Notes under the pieces: model-generated
Told to the model about the DNA's origin: nothing
Databases searched by the model: none
Seen by the model: only the letters and a program-made list of their open reading frames with translations
Position numbers and translations under genes: made by a program
Source of the DNA: CAMTWZ01 sp041749075
GTDB lineage: Bacteria; Bacteroidota; Rhodothermia; Balneolales; HLUCCA01
Assembly: GCA_041749075.1 (NCBI GenBank)
Contig: JBGTBY010000011.1
Span: 4,021-68,020, forward strand
Length of the DNA stretch: 64,000 nt
Direction of reading: 5' to 3'
Part shown: piece by piece, positions 45,846-54,154 of the stretch
Layout of the letters: each line of letters begins with the position of its first letter
Position numbering within the stretch: position 1 is the stretch's first letter

Positions 45846-45895
45846 TTGCCGGCGCAGTTGGTTGGACGATTCGGGGCGTTCGGCATAATACATCC

Positions 45896-45941
45896 CGCAT
45901 CGCACATCACCCCTCTTGCCTCGCACATCGCACATCGCACT
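45896..45941. repeat. TCGCACA heptamer repeats
   Basis: Consecutive 7-base units TCGCACA, TCGCACA and TCGCACT near 45920-45941 with degenerate units before them. The same motif recurs near 48.1 kb and, more degraded, near 26.8 kb. Confidence 0.7.
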
Positions 45942-46003
45942 TAACCGCATCTTAATTTGACCTTTTGAGGAAGTAGCAGTATAGTAGACTTTTTATCACA
46001 CCT

Positions 46004-46546
46004 ATGGATTTCCTCGATTCGCTGCCACCCCTTCTACAGTCTTTTTGGTATGTGGCCATCCCCACCAGCACCATCTTTCTGATTCAGACGATCATGACGT
46101 TCATCGGGTCGGATGCGGATGTCGATGTACCCGGTGACCACTCCTCATTCGAGCTCTTTTCCCTCCGAAATCTCATCAACTTCTTATTGGGCTTCAGTTG
46201 GACGGGAATATCCTTCTATGAAACCATTTCCAATGCGACGATCCTCCTGGGCTTGTCCGTAACCATCGGCGTCTTATTTGTCTATGTGTTTTTCCTGATC
46301 ATGCGTTTTGTGCAGAAACTGGCTCAAGACAATTCCTTCAACATCCAAAACACGATCGACAAAACGGCGGATGTGTACCTGTCCATTCCCGAACACAAAG
46401 CCGGCAAAGGCAAAATCATGATCAGTGTGAACGGCACCTATCATGAATTGGAAGCCATGACCGAGCAAGGTGCCATCCCGACCGGAGCCGTCGTCAAAGT
46501 CGTTCGAATTGAAAACAACCAAACGCTCATCGTAGAAACCCTCTAA
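46004..46546 (+). CDS. NfeD-like / YuaF-type membrane protein
   Basis: A 180-aa protein with three hydrophobic helices in the first 105 residues and a C-terminal OB-fold-like domain (about 118-180; GKGKIMISVNGTYHELEAM, AIPTGAVVKVVRIENNQTL). This is the NfeD/YuaF form that pairs with flotillins. The flotillin gene follows after 10 bp, giving the conserved NfeD-flotillin unit. Composition returns to the host-like range, so this pair is probably resident chromosome beyond the island. Confidence 0.85.
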   Translation: MDFLDSLPPLLQSFWYVAIPTSTIFLIQTIMTFIGSDADVDVPGDHSSFELFSLRNLINFLLGFSWTGISFYETISNATILLGLSVTIGVLFVYVFFLIMRFVQKLAQDNSFNIQNTIDKTADVYLSIPEHKAGKGKIMISVNGTYHELEAMTEQGAIPTGAVVKVVRIENNQTLIVETL

Positions 46547-46556
46547 TTCTTTATTT

Positions 46557-48074
46557 ATGTCTCCGATTTTCATCATCGTCGTTGCGGCAATCGCGCTCTT
46601 CATCACCATTTCCGCACTGATTGCGAGATATAAGCGGTGCCCATCCGACAAGATATTGGTCATTTATGGTCGCACAGGAGGCACATCCGCCAAATGTATT
46701 CATGGAGGTGGCGCCTTCATCTGGCCCGTCATTCAGGATTATGCGTTTCTGGATCTGAAACCACTATCCATCGAGGCGAATCTGACGAATGCGCTGAGTC
46801 GGCAAAATATTCGTGTGGATGTCCCCTGTCGGTTTACGATCGCGATTTCGACGGATGCCGACAGCATGAATACCGCCGCAGAACGCCTTTTGGGGCTCAC
46901 ATCCGAACAAATTCAGGAGTTGGCGAAAGACATCCTGTTCGGTCAGTTGCGCTTGGTGATCGCCACCATGACGATCGAAGAAATCAATTCTGACCGGGAT
47001 AAGTTTCTGGAGAACATTTCGAAGAACGTGGATAGCGAGTTGAAGAAAATCGGTCTGAAACTCATCAACGTGAACGTGACGGACATCAAGGATGAGTCCG
47101 GTTACATTGAAGCTTTAGGGAAGGAAGCGGCTGCGAAGGCCATCAACGAAGCGAAAATCAGTGTTGCCGAACAGGAGAAGATCGGGGAAACCGGTAAAGC
47201 GATGGCGGATCGGGAGAAAGACACGCAAATCGCGGAAACGCATCGGGACCGGGATGTGAAAATCGCAATCACGCAAAAAGACAGGGAAATCAGCATCGCT
47301 ACCGCGGCGCGGGATGAGACCATCGGTAAAGCCGAGGCGCAGCGGGATACTCGGGTGAAGACATCGGAAGCGAATGCGATCGCCATCAATGGGGAGAACA
47401 CGGCGAAGATTGCCATCGCACAGTCGGAAGCCAACAGGCGGGAACGAGAAGCGGAAGCGCTGAGAACCGCGTTGGCATCGGAAAAAGTGCAACAAGCCAG
47501 AGCGTTGGAAGAATCCTATTTGGCGGAGCAGAAGGCGGAATTGGCGCGATCGGAGCGGGAGCGGTCCACGCATATCGCGAACATCGTGATTCCGGCGGAA
47601 ATCGCCAAGCAACGCGCCATCATCGAGGCACAGGCCGCGGCGGAAACCATCCGTGAGAATGCGAAAGGTGAGGCGGATGCCATCTATGCGAAAATGGAAG
47701 CGGAAGCGAAGGGCTTGCTCGAAATATTGACCAAGCAGGCGGATGGATACAAGCAAGTTGTGGCGGCCGCGGGTGGAGATCCGAACAAGGCGTTTCAGTT
47801 GCTGTTGATCGAGAAATTGCCGGAATTGGTGCGGACGCAGGTCGAAGCCGTCAAGAACATCAAGATCGATAAGATCACGGTCTGGGATTCGGGGAATGGT
47901 CAGGGCGACAATGGGAATTCGACGACCGCGAATTTCGTGTCGGGCATGATGAAGACCGTGCCACCGCTCAATGATCTGTTCAACATGGCGGGGTTGAATC
48001 TTCCGAATTACTTAAAAGGCGAGAATGTGAAAGTGGAGCCTTCTCCAGATTCTGAGGAAGAGAAGAAAGCTTAA
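46557..48074 (+). CDS. Flotillin-family (SPFH) membrane scaffold protein
   Basis: A 505-aa protein. An N-terminal membrane helix (residues 2-22) is followed by an SPFH/band-7 domain (about 28-200; IYGRTGGTSAKCIHGGGAF, VDVPCRFTIAIST). A long Glu/Ala-rich coiled coil follows (about 200-400; repeats of AxA-E-R type, e.g. SEANRREREAEALR) and a flotillin C-terminal region ending near GLNLPNYL. Flotillins form oligomers in ordered membrane domains. The upstream NfeD-like partner fits. The coiled coil matches YuaG/FloT architecture in length. Confidence 0.92.
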   Translation: MSPIFIIVVAAIALFITISALIARYKRCPSDKILVIYGRTGGTSAKCIHGGGAFIWPVIQDYAFLDLKPLSIEANLTNALSRQNIRVDVPCRFTIAISTDADSMNTAAERLLGLTSEQIQELAKDILFGQLRLVIATMTIEEINSDRDKFLENISKNVDSELKKIGLKLINVNVTDIKDESGYIEALGKEAAAKAINEAKISVAEQEKIGETGKAMADREKDTQIAETHRDRDVKIAITQKDREISIATAARDETIGKAEAQRDTRVKTSEANAIAINGENTAKIAIAQSEANRREREAEALRTALASEKVQQARALEESYLAEQKAELARSERERSTHIANIVIPAEIAKQRAIIEAQAAAETIRENAKGEADAIYAKMEAEAKGLLEILTKQADGYKQVVAAAGGDPNKAFQLLLIEKLPELVRTQVEAVKNIKIDKITVWDSGNGQGDNGNSTTANFVSGMMKTVPPLNDLFNMAGLNLPNYLKGENVKVEPSPDSEEEKKA

Positions 48075-48078
48075 ATAA

Positions 48079-48168
48079 GTGCGGAGTGCGTCGCGCTAAC
48101 CCATCTGACTTCGCACATCGCACCTCGCGCTTATCTAATCTGACCTCGCGCTACGCTTGTTAGAATTC
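48079..48168. repeat. Heptamer-repeat spacer with an attC-like 3' end
   Basis: TCGCACA/TCGCACC/TCGCGCT units (48112-48134) and two ATCTGAC-type elements. The right end reads ACGCTTGTTAG (48156-48166), identical to the 3' end of the attC sites further right, but the matching left arm is not evident. Confidence 0.5.
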
Positions 48169-48173
48169 TTCTG

Positions 48174-49280
48174 TTATTCATTATGCGTTTTAAACCCTTC
48201 CAAGTGTTTTGCAGCTTCTTCCAAATCCATAATCAAGATCCCAAAACCTTCACCAGGTTCCGTATTGTCTTTACCAATCTGAAAACTCATGTACTTCCCA
48301 TCATCAGATATTACTCCCTGATTGGCCTTGTATCCCTTGTAATTCGTAAAATAGGTTAATCTTTGCATTGAGCCAGATCCATCTAATTTCAATTTATACA
48401 GATCAAGCAAAGGCCAGGCTTTTTCGCCGGAGTCCCCGTGTTCGACCAACGTGTGCAAACCGTCAGGGAATATTCCTTCAGGCTCATCGTAGCAGCAGGG
48501 TGAGTTCGTGATAGGTCTAAATTCTCCGGTTTCGCTATTTACCATATAAACATCCGTGTTATTCCCCTCATTAATCGTATAGGCGGTAAACGTTACGTTT
48601 ACATCTTCGGGTGGAACAAGACTTTGTGTTTCAAGACTTGAATCTCCAACCTTAAAAGGCAACCGTTTTGAATCAAAAATCTCTCTTTGATTGGATAACA
48701 TCGGTACACCATCCTTATATACGATTTCAGCCATATATAATTTTGCGCTGTTTATTCCCAACTCCGGTATTTGGCGATCTCGTAGTGTCCATGCTATTCT
48801 CATCTTACTTCTGGAAACTGCGGGCCCCTCAGCACAAAGGGTATTCAAAGGAACCGGGGGCTTTTCACCACGTTTATCCATTACGTACAACCAGGTGATG
48901 TTGCGTGCTTTATATCTCTCTGCTTCATCCGTAGGATCAAAGGGTTCATTTGGGCCGGCAAGTAGGATGTCGCCATTAGAAAGATACATGGCCCTTGTAA
49001 AACCATAATGATTAAAATGTCTGGTTTTTGGTCGGGTAATACCGGTTGCCAATTCCAATTCAAATACTTCACCCATTGGTTTATCTAAAAAAAGAATGAA
49101 TTTACCATCATGGGACCAATCAGGACGTTCTCCAAAACCACTTACAAGTTTTATATAAGGGGGTAAATGATCTGCTGGACTGGCGTTTATCAAACCTGGT
49201 TCTGTATTGATATTGCCTTGTCCAAATACAGGTATAGTTTGTAGTAATAGATAAATCAGAAGTAGTTGTGGTAATCTCAT
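48174..49280 (-). CDS. Exported TolB/WD40-like beta-propeller protein
   Basis: A 368-aa protein with a signal peptide (about residues 1-20, cleaved after VFGQ). Repeated propeller elements follow: RPDWSHDGKFILFLD, DVYMVNSETGEFRPIT, GVISDDGKYMSFQIG and similar strands ending in a final ILIMDLEEA. This is the PD40/TolB pattern of secreted or periplasmic proteins; enzyme activity is not implied. All genes from here to the right edge are on the minus strand. The 3' end lies six bases from an attC-like end, so this may be the oldest cassette gene of the array, but that is weak. Confidence 0.75.
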   Translation of the reverse strand: MRLPQLLLIYLLLQTIPVFGQGNINTEPGLINASPADHLPPYIKLVSGFGERPDWSHDGKFILFLDKPMGEVFELELATGITRPKTRHFNHYGFTRAMYLSNGDILLAGPNEPFDPTDEAERYKARNITWLYVMDKRGEKPPVPLNTLCAEGPAVSRSKMRIAWTLRDRQIPELGINSAKLYMAEIVYKDGVPMLSNQREIFDSKRLPFKVGDSSLETQSLVPPEDVNVTFTAYTINEGNNTDVYMVNSETGEFRPITNSPCCYDEPEGIFPDGLHTLVEHGDSGEKAWPLLDLYKLKLDGSGSMQRLTYFTNYKGYKANQGVISDDGKYMSFQIGKDNTEPGEGFGILIMDLEEAAKHLEGFKTHNE

Positions 49281-49379
49281 GGTCCTAACGTTTATGGCTT
49301 AACATGGCTAATAATGTATCATTGAACGGGTTAATCATTGAAATATAATTCAAAAATGGTGATTCAGGTTCACTTCACT

Positions 49380-51221
49380 TCAGTGCCTTTCTATCTTCTC
49401 GACCAATAAAACCCAGTCTTCATTTAACCTCGTAGGTGGTGCGCCCAGGGATTGTTGTTTCCCGCCTGAAATGGTTTCCACCGTTCCCTTTTGTAGCGAA
49501 CCACCGTCAAATGGATTGAACCAACGGATTTGAAACTGACCGTTCGCATCCTTTAAATCCAGGTCTGCACTTGTGAAGTCAGGGATGTAAAGCGCATAGA
49601 GTGAATCCGTTTTTGCGAGGACATACGCACTATCTACATTCACCAAAGTATGATTCGGTTTCATTTCCCAGTAGGGAAGATGTTCTTCAAAAAATAGCTT
49701 TGCATGGTTTGATATCTCCCAAAGCCGGTCTCTCTGCCGCCAATCTTCTGACGTTAAATCATTATGTGGACTATGTGCTCCGAAATACCATTCAACCCCT
49801 GCAGCTCCTGAAAGTAACGTGCCCCATAATACATACCGTGTCAGGGTTGGGTGATTGATATCTGCAGTATCCACTTTAGCACCGGTATGCCACATCCCAA
49901 TTTCATCCATCGTAATCATCCATTCATTACCGGCATTCTTTGACTCTTCTTTCAACCTAATAACGGTGTTCGCAGCCGTCGTTCTTTCATAATGCTGAAG
50001 CGAAATTCCATCCAGAAACGGAAAGCCCATCAAGCTATCTAAAACAGGGGCTCTAAGGTCATCGTTGGGAAGCGTGTGTATGACAACCGGGTGATTATAT
50101 GGATCCTGTTCCTTTAAGAATTTAGCCGAATCTTTTCGCTGACGGTCGGTCTGTGCACCGGTTGGTACCCAGGGAGCCGGACCGTTTTCTTCCCCGAGAT
50201 TCCAGATCAATGCCGGATGATGGCCAAAACGCGCAATTAATTCATGAAAATACAAAGCCCGCGTAGGCCCCATGTTTCCTCCATCCAACAGTGTTTCATT
50301 TTCTGTCTCCTGAAGGACTACGTGTAATAGGATTCCCTTTGCCTGCATGTGCTGAAATAGGATTTCCCACTGATCAAGTTTGCTTACATCAAAGCGGGTA
50401 AAATCATCTGGGGATGTATACATCCAAACATCTTTTCCATCTCCGTTAATGTTTAGAGTAAGAAAATAGACCGCGTTCATTCCCTTCGAAGCGAGGTAAT
50501 TCACGGCCCCAATAATTCCCTTTCCTTTGCCTCCCTGCCAGGTGGGGTCTCCAGTATTCCAGTCTTGAATATGTGGCTCAAAGTGATGGATTTCGCCGTC
50601 TGTCTTTGCCTCTCCATCTTTATCGCTTATGGCAATGCGATAGGTATTGTCAAATTCATGAAAAGCCAGGATATTTTCGGGACTATCCGCACCTACTTTC
50701 AAAAAATATGCCCCCGATTCTTCGAATCTAAGGTATCCATTTGAAGCGATGAGCTTTCCCCTGTCACGGAAATCTCTGTCAGAGTTTCCGATGCTCACGA
50801 CTTCGAACCTTCCCCTGCTGTTTGATATGTCGATGGGTTCAGCCTCATCCAAACGATGCTTTACAGAAACACTGTCGCCTTTGTATAAGGTAGCGTTATA
50901 TGTCCAAGTACCTGTGTGGTCAGGACTGAATCGAACCTGCCAAATATTTCCTGACATCGCACTTGTTTCTGCCGCATGTCCATCTGCTGCATAAAATCCT
51001 CGAATGATTTTTTGATGTTCATCATGCACAAACTCAACAAGCAATACATAATTTAGAAAGGGATTATACTCTGCGTCTTCAGAAGTCATTGGTCCTTCAA
51101 AAGACAAGGTAAGTGTATGGCCTTTTGGAACATGATTTGTATTCAATACATCCAAATCACAACTTAACACGAAACATGACATTATGATGACAGATACTGG
51201 AAGCAGTAAACGAATCGGCAT
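49380..51221 (-). CDS. Lipoprotein with DUF5060, glycosidase-like barrel and collagen-binding-like C-terminus
   Basis: A 613-aa protein. A lipobox (VLSC, Cys20) marks it for lipidation. Residues about 35-130 form a DUF5060 beta-sandwich (LTLSFEGP, WQVRFSPDHTGTWTY). A TIM-barrel-like part follows (about 150-500; GMNAVYFLTLNINGDGKDVW, ALIWNLGEENG, EWMITMDEIGMWH) whose NLGEEN and DEIG glutamates sit where GH-A glycosidases have catalytic acids. The end resembles the putative collagen-binding domain found in the same family (IRWFNPFDGG). The substrate is probably an extracellular glycan, unproven. No attC lies on either side. Confidence 0.82.
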   Translation of the reverse strand: MPIRLLLPVSVIIMSCFVLSCDLDVLNTNHVPKGHTLTLSFEGPMTSEDAEYNPFLNYVLLVEFVHDEHQKIIRGFYAADGHAAETSAMSGNIWQVRFSPDHTGTWTYNATLYKGDSVSVKHRLDEAEPIDISNSRGRFEVVSIGNSDRDFRDRGKLIASNGYLRFEESGAYFLKVGADSPENILAFHEFDNTYRIAISDKDGEAKTDGEIHHFEPHIQDWNTGDPTWQGGKGKGIIGAVNYLASKGMNAVYFLTLNINGDGKDVWMYTSPDDFTRFDVSKLDQWEILFQHMQAKGILLHVVLQETENETLLDGGNMGPTRALYFHELIARFGHHPALIWNLGEENGPAPWVPTGAQTDRQRKDSAKFLKEQDPYNHPVVIHTLPNDDLRAPVLDSLMGFPFLDGISLQHYERTTAANTVIRLKEESKNAGNEWMITMDEIGMWHTGAKVDTADINHPTLTRYVLWGTLLSGAAGVEWYFGAHSPHNDLTSEDWRQRDRLWEISNHAKLFFEEHLPYWEMKPNHTLVNVDSAYVLAKTDSLYALYIPDFTSADLDLKDANGQFQIRWFNPFDGGSLQKGTVETISGGKQQSLGAPPTRLNEDWVLLVEKIERH

Positions 51222-51381
51222 AAAGGGTATTGGATTACGTACGATTAAATCAGGGCTTGCTAGCTATCCTATCAAGATAAATAATGCGGGAAATAAATGT
51301 TCATTCTTGTGAGGATGTCGCATTGGGGTGCACCGGACACCGAGCGACGGGTATATGAAGAGAATCAGCAATTGCCCTCAC

Positions 51382-51780
51382 CTACTTGCTGCGAAATTGC
51401 TGAAAGAACACCCATGCAAAAAATAACATAAAGATGAAATCATTTGCGCCGTAGATGCTAAAAAACGCACCAGCAAAGAAGTCCTTCGAATAGAGTTGTG
51501 CGAGGCTGTTTTCTGATAGCCACCGAATCCACACCACAACATAGACAAGTTTTTCCAGCGCAAATACTCCAGCGAGCCCTTTGATGTTTGTGGTGATTGC
51601 GGCGGCACCCAAGTATGCCAAGCCCCACACAATGATCATTAGAAGTCCGAAGTTCGACATCACAACAGGATCAGCATTGTTTATCTCTACGTTCGTGAAT
51701 GCGCGAGAGAACAAAAGCACACCTACGATGTTCATCAGACCAGCCGCAATAAGCCCATTCCGTATCAGAGTTCTGTTCAT
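51382..51780 (-). CDS. Small integral membrane protein with four helices
   Basis: A 132-aa protein starting MNRTLIRNGL. Four hydrophobic segments are visible (about 10-28, 43-62, 70-88 and 104-126). No motif identifies a function. It lies directly left of the leftmost clear attC site, 82 bp away with its start towards that site, in the position of the last cassette of the array. Its own downstream attC is not recognisable. Confidence 0.7.
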   Translation of the reverse strand: MNRTLIRNGLIAAGLMNIVGVLLFSRAFTNVEINNADPVVMSNFGLLMIIVWGLAYLGAAAITTNIKGLAGVFALEKLVYVVVWIRWLSENSLAQLYSKDFFAGAFFSIYGANDFIFMLFFAWVFFQQFRSK

Positions 51781-51861
51781 GCGTGTATCCCAATAATTAT
51801 AGTGACCTGACTTCGACAGCACCAGCACATTACTACCTTTAACGGGTGGTTGTTATGTGAC

Positions 51862-52009
51862 CTAGCGGCCCCGCGTTTGTGCGGCGAGCCGTTCGGATTA
51901 AGTTAATGGATTTACACTTTGAAGCAAACGCCCGCGGCAAAACCCGGAACCGAGGCGAGTCCGCACGATCCCGATTCATCGGGACCGCGCAGCGCAACGC
52001 TTGTTATAG
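51862..52009 (-). repeat. attC site 1 (long form, degenerate left core)
   Basis: Shows the shared arms GCGTTTGTGCGG and GTCCGCACGA and ends GTTATAG. The left core reads CTAGCGG instead of TAACGG, which may impair recombination. It carries the 27-bp insert with the CCCGATTCATCGGG hairpin. Confidence 0.85.
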
Positions 52010-52120
52010 CGCTAAGAATCCATTTTGGGCAATGAACTTCATCTCAAGTAAGTTATGACGCGCTTTGAGAACGTGCGGTCTTGTAATCTGCAACTCAGAT
52101 ACTTGAATAGGTCAACAGGT

Positions 52121-52175
52121 CATTCCCGTCTATTGTTTTGACGGTGTTGATCTCTTTTTTTGTTGACGAACAAAC
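52121..52175 (-). repeat. Shared 3'-end module, copy A
   Basis: About 55 bp nearly identical (three or four differences) to 54100-54154. It encodes the same C-terminal tail in two unrelated antitoxin-like genes. Confidence 0.85.
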
Positions 52176-52306
52176 TTGACTTTTCCAGCAAGTTTCTGCT
52201 CTTCTTCCTTGAAGTAAGCAAAAATTTTATCCATGTCTCCGCCAAAACGTTTGGAGATCTCATCTCGCGCCTTTCTTACGTCTGCTATGATAGGGTCGTC
52301 TTTCAT
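52130..52306 (-). CDS. Small antitoxin-like partner of the PIN protein
   Basis: A 58-aa protein starting MKDDPIIADVRKARDEI. The body resembles short proteins that accompany cassette-borne PIN toxins. It starts four bases after the PIN stop, so the toxin comes first, the reverse of usual vapBC order. The C-terminal 14 residues (FVRQQKKRSTPSKQ) are identical to the end of the unrelated protein at 54109, and the DNA is nearly identical over 52121-52175. Confidence 0.7.
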   Translation of the reverse strand: MKDDPIIADVRKARDEISKRFGGDMDKIFAYFKEEEQKLAGKVKFVRQQKKRSTPSKQ

Positions 52307-52310
52307 ACAA

Positions 52311-52781
52311 CTAATGTACAAATTCTTCCGGTGTACAAATAATGGGAAGCCTGTAACCCTGACTTTCTGCAAGTATTTCTAGCTTCGATCGGATTTCAGC
52401 GTTCGCAATATGTTTAAAATTCCAGGTTAAAATGAAATCAACTCGATTCACGCTGGCGATTGCGATATGCAGGGCATCGACCTCGGCGTTTGCAGGAAAT
52501 GGTGTCTCCTTGATGAAAAAGTTGGCTAACTCGTTGGCTTGAGGCGTTAATTCAATGATTTCAATTTTTCGCATTTCAACAAGTCGCTTGCCCGCTGCAA
52601 TTGGGTCACCTTTAAAAGCTTCGGTAATTACAGGCAATGATATGTACAACTCGAAATCATTACGTCGATTTTCCCACCATATATTCGTTATCTGCTGCCT
52701 TGCGGCATTAATTATATTGGCCGAAGGCTTCCCCGTCAGATAGCTAAATATAGTCGTTTCGACATAGATCTTCTTCTTCAT
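52311..52781 (-). CDS. PIN-domain (VapC-like) toxin
   Basis: A 156-aa PIN protein, probably an RNase. The first acid is in IYVETTIFSYLTGKP (the usual Asp is Glu here, as in this subfamily). Then come SLPVITEAFKGDP, AEVDALHIAIA (second acid cluster) and FILTWNFKHIAN. ATG 52781 gives the usual MKKKIYVETT start. The antitoxin-like gene follows directly, and attC 2 lies upstream, so the two form one cassette. Confidence 0.85.
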   Translation of the reverse strand: MKKKIYVETTIFSYLTGKPSANIINAARQQITNIWWENRRNDFELYISLPVITEAFKGDPIAAGKRLVEMRKIEIIELTPQANELANFFIKETPFPANAEVDALHIAIASVNRVDFILTWNFKHIANAEIRSKLEILAESQGYRLPIICTPEEFVH

Positions 52782-52835
52782 GTCAAAGGCTACCAATCAA
52801 AATCATTGTTTAAAAAGAAGGATTTTTCATTAGCG

Positions 52836-52985
52836 CTATAACGGCTTTGCGTTATGCGGCGAGCCGTTCGGATTAAGTTAATGGATTTACCCTTTGGTGC
52901 AATCGACTCCCAGAAAACCCCGAAACCGAGGCGAGTCCGAACGATCCCGATTCGTCGGGACCGCGCAGCGCAACTCTTGTTATGT
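52836..52985 (-). repeat. attC site 2 (long form)
   Basis: TAAC at 52839, terminal GTTATGT at 52979-52985. It has the 27-bp insert (here with CCCGATTCGTCGGG). The HigA-like gene ends inside its right end, at 52980. Confidence 0.9.
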
Positions 52986-53348
52986 AACCGGTTCAACGTC
53001 GCCAATAAGCACATCTGCCGGTATCCGAAGCTTAGCATTTAATAACCGAATGACTCTCAACGACATCGCACGCTTTCCTGACAAAATCTCACTGGCTCTT
53101 GATTTCGATCCGATCAGATCTGCCAGGTCTTTCTGCGTTAACCCCAACTGATCCATTCTGAATTTGACCGCTTCCACAGGATCTGGTGAGTCAATCCGGA
53201 AATGAGATTTCTCAAAATCTTTGACCAGGATTCCCAATATGTCCAACTCATCACCTTCGCTAGACCCTGGTTTGGCCTCAAAAATGGCCTCGATGCGGGC
53301 TAGAGCCAGATTGTAATCTTGTTCGGTACGAATAGGTTGAATGTTCAT
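52980..53348 (-). CDS. higA: HigA-like XRE-family antitoxin
   Basis: A 122-aa protein. The N-terminal EQDYNLALARIEAIF and the SSEGDELDILGILVKDFE segment are typical of HigA antitoxins that bind HigB. The HTH follows at about residues 75-115 (MDQLGLTQKDLADLIGSKSR, then LSGKRAMSLRVIRLL). The last residues are encoded by attC sequence. Its start overlaps the upstream 79-aa gene by four bases. No HigB-type toxin is encoded here. Confidence 0.85.
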   Translation of the reverse strand: MNIQPIRTEQDYNLALARIEAIFEAKPGSSEGDELDILGILVKDFEKSHFRIDSPDPVEAVKFRMDQLGLTQKDLADLIGSKSRASEILSGKRAMSLRVIRLLNAKLRIPADVLIGDVEPVT

Positions 53349-53584
53349 GGATTGCCTATTAGAGCTCCAATGCCCTCAATCTTAATCGTGGCTCGCGCCT
53401 CCTCTAATGCCTCGGTATCTGTAGGAAACTGGTCATCCCAAACAGTGGAATTGCCTAATTCATCCACTACTTCAAGGTGCCAATCACTTCCACCTCCACG
53501 ATAGATCTCGACTCTCACTTTCTTACCCTTATCGGTAATGTCCTGGCAAAGTGGACTCATCTCAAGTTCGTACTGTTCATTCAT
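53345..53584 (-). CDS. Small protein paired with the HigA-like antitoxin
   Basis: A 79-aa acidic protein (QYELEMSPLCQDITDKGKKV, then GNSTVWDDQFPTDTEALEEA). It is not recognisable as HigB or any RelE/ParE fold. The four-base overlap with the HigA-like gene puts it where a toxin would be expected. Function unknown; alternatives are an unrelated cassette protein or a new kind of toxin. Confidence 0.7.
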   Translation of the reverse strand: MNEQYELEMSPLCQDITDKGKKVRVEIYRGGGSDWHLEVVDELGNSTVWDDQFPTDTEALEEARATIKIEGIGALIGNP

Positions 53585-53631
53585 AGATATTCAAGGTTAA
53601 TTTCAGTCAACGTTGACATAAGATGTCTTCT

Positions 53632-54066
53632 TCAAATGTCAAGATCTACAAAAAGTTGATTGGCGTTCTTAGAAGTGACCACGTTTACCCGAGATTTGGC
53701 TTCAAGAATAGTCTTTTGAGTGACTTCATTGGGGACCTTCATATCGTATTCATTTTGCAAGTATAATTCAGAATACACAAGAACCTTTGTTCGGTCGATT
53801 TCCTGCTGGAACAATGGATTTCGGAAGGGTTTGAGTGTGAGCAGATCAACCGAATGTCCCAACTCAGCTTCTAAAGCCATTTTCAGCCCCATAAATTGAT
53901 CAAAAGCCCCATTTGGCGATTCACGGTTGAAATCAACCAGAAAATCCATGTCACTTTCTTCTGTGAACCGATCGGTAGCTACTGAACCAAACACATAAAG
54001 CTCGCGCACGCCATATTGCCTGCAGATGGCTTGAAATGCTTTCGTTTTGATTGATTTGAGATCCAT
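53632..54066 (-). CDS. MNT-type nucleotidyltransferase with DinJ/RelB-like C-terminal tail
   Basis: A 144-aa protein. Residues 1-100 are a minimal nucleotidyltransferase with the active-site pattern GSVATDRFTEESDMDFLVD (GS then DxD). The last 38 residues (DMKVPNEVTQK, LEAKSR, SKNANQLFVDLDI) match the C-terminus of the DinJ/RelB-like antitoxin at 54736, and the DNA there is similar too. Start ATG 54066 is chosen because the family begins shortly before the GS motif. MNT antitoxins usually pair with HEPN toxins; none is present. Confidence 0.82.
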   Translation of the reverse strand: MDLKSIKTKAFQAICRQYGVRELYVFGSVATDRFTEESDMDFLVDFNRESPNGAFDQFMGLKMALEAELGHSVDLLTLKPFRNPLFQQEIDRTKVLVYSELYLQNEYDMKVPNEVTQKTILEAKSRVNVVTSKNANQLFVDLDI

Positions 54067-54099
54067 ACAGTAATTTAGCACCAGATTGGGCCCAAAGTT

Positions 54100-54154
54100 C
54101 ATTTCCGTCTATTGCTTTGACGGTGTTGATCTCTTTTTTTGTTGGCGAACAAAC
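54100..54154 (-). repeat. Shared 3'-end module, copy B
   Basis: Nearly identical to 52121-52175. It forms the 3' end of the addiction-module gene and 9 bp of flank. Confidence 0.85.

Noticed and set aside
45642..45950. Minus-strand frames over the heptamer repeats as genes
   Set aside because: Their repetitive Met/Arg/Cys-rich translation comes from the TCGCACA units and is not protein-like.
46004..48074. NfeD-flotillin pair as part of the defence island
   Set aside because: Composition returns to the host-like level and the pair is a common resident membrane module.
52790..53038. Minus-strand frame encoding INLIRTARR-type sequence as a gene (also 56437-56652, 57296-57586 and 62701-62883)
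   Set aside because: These frames are translations of attC sites; the shared protein sequence only reflects the repeated recombination site.
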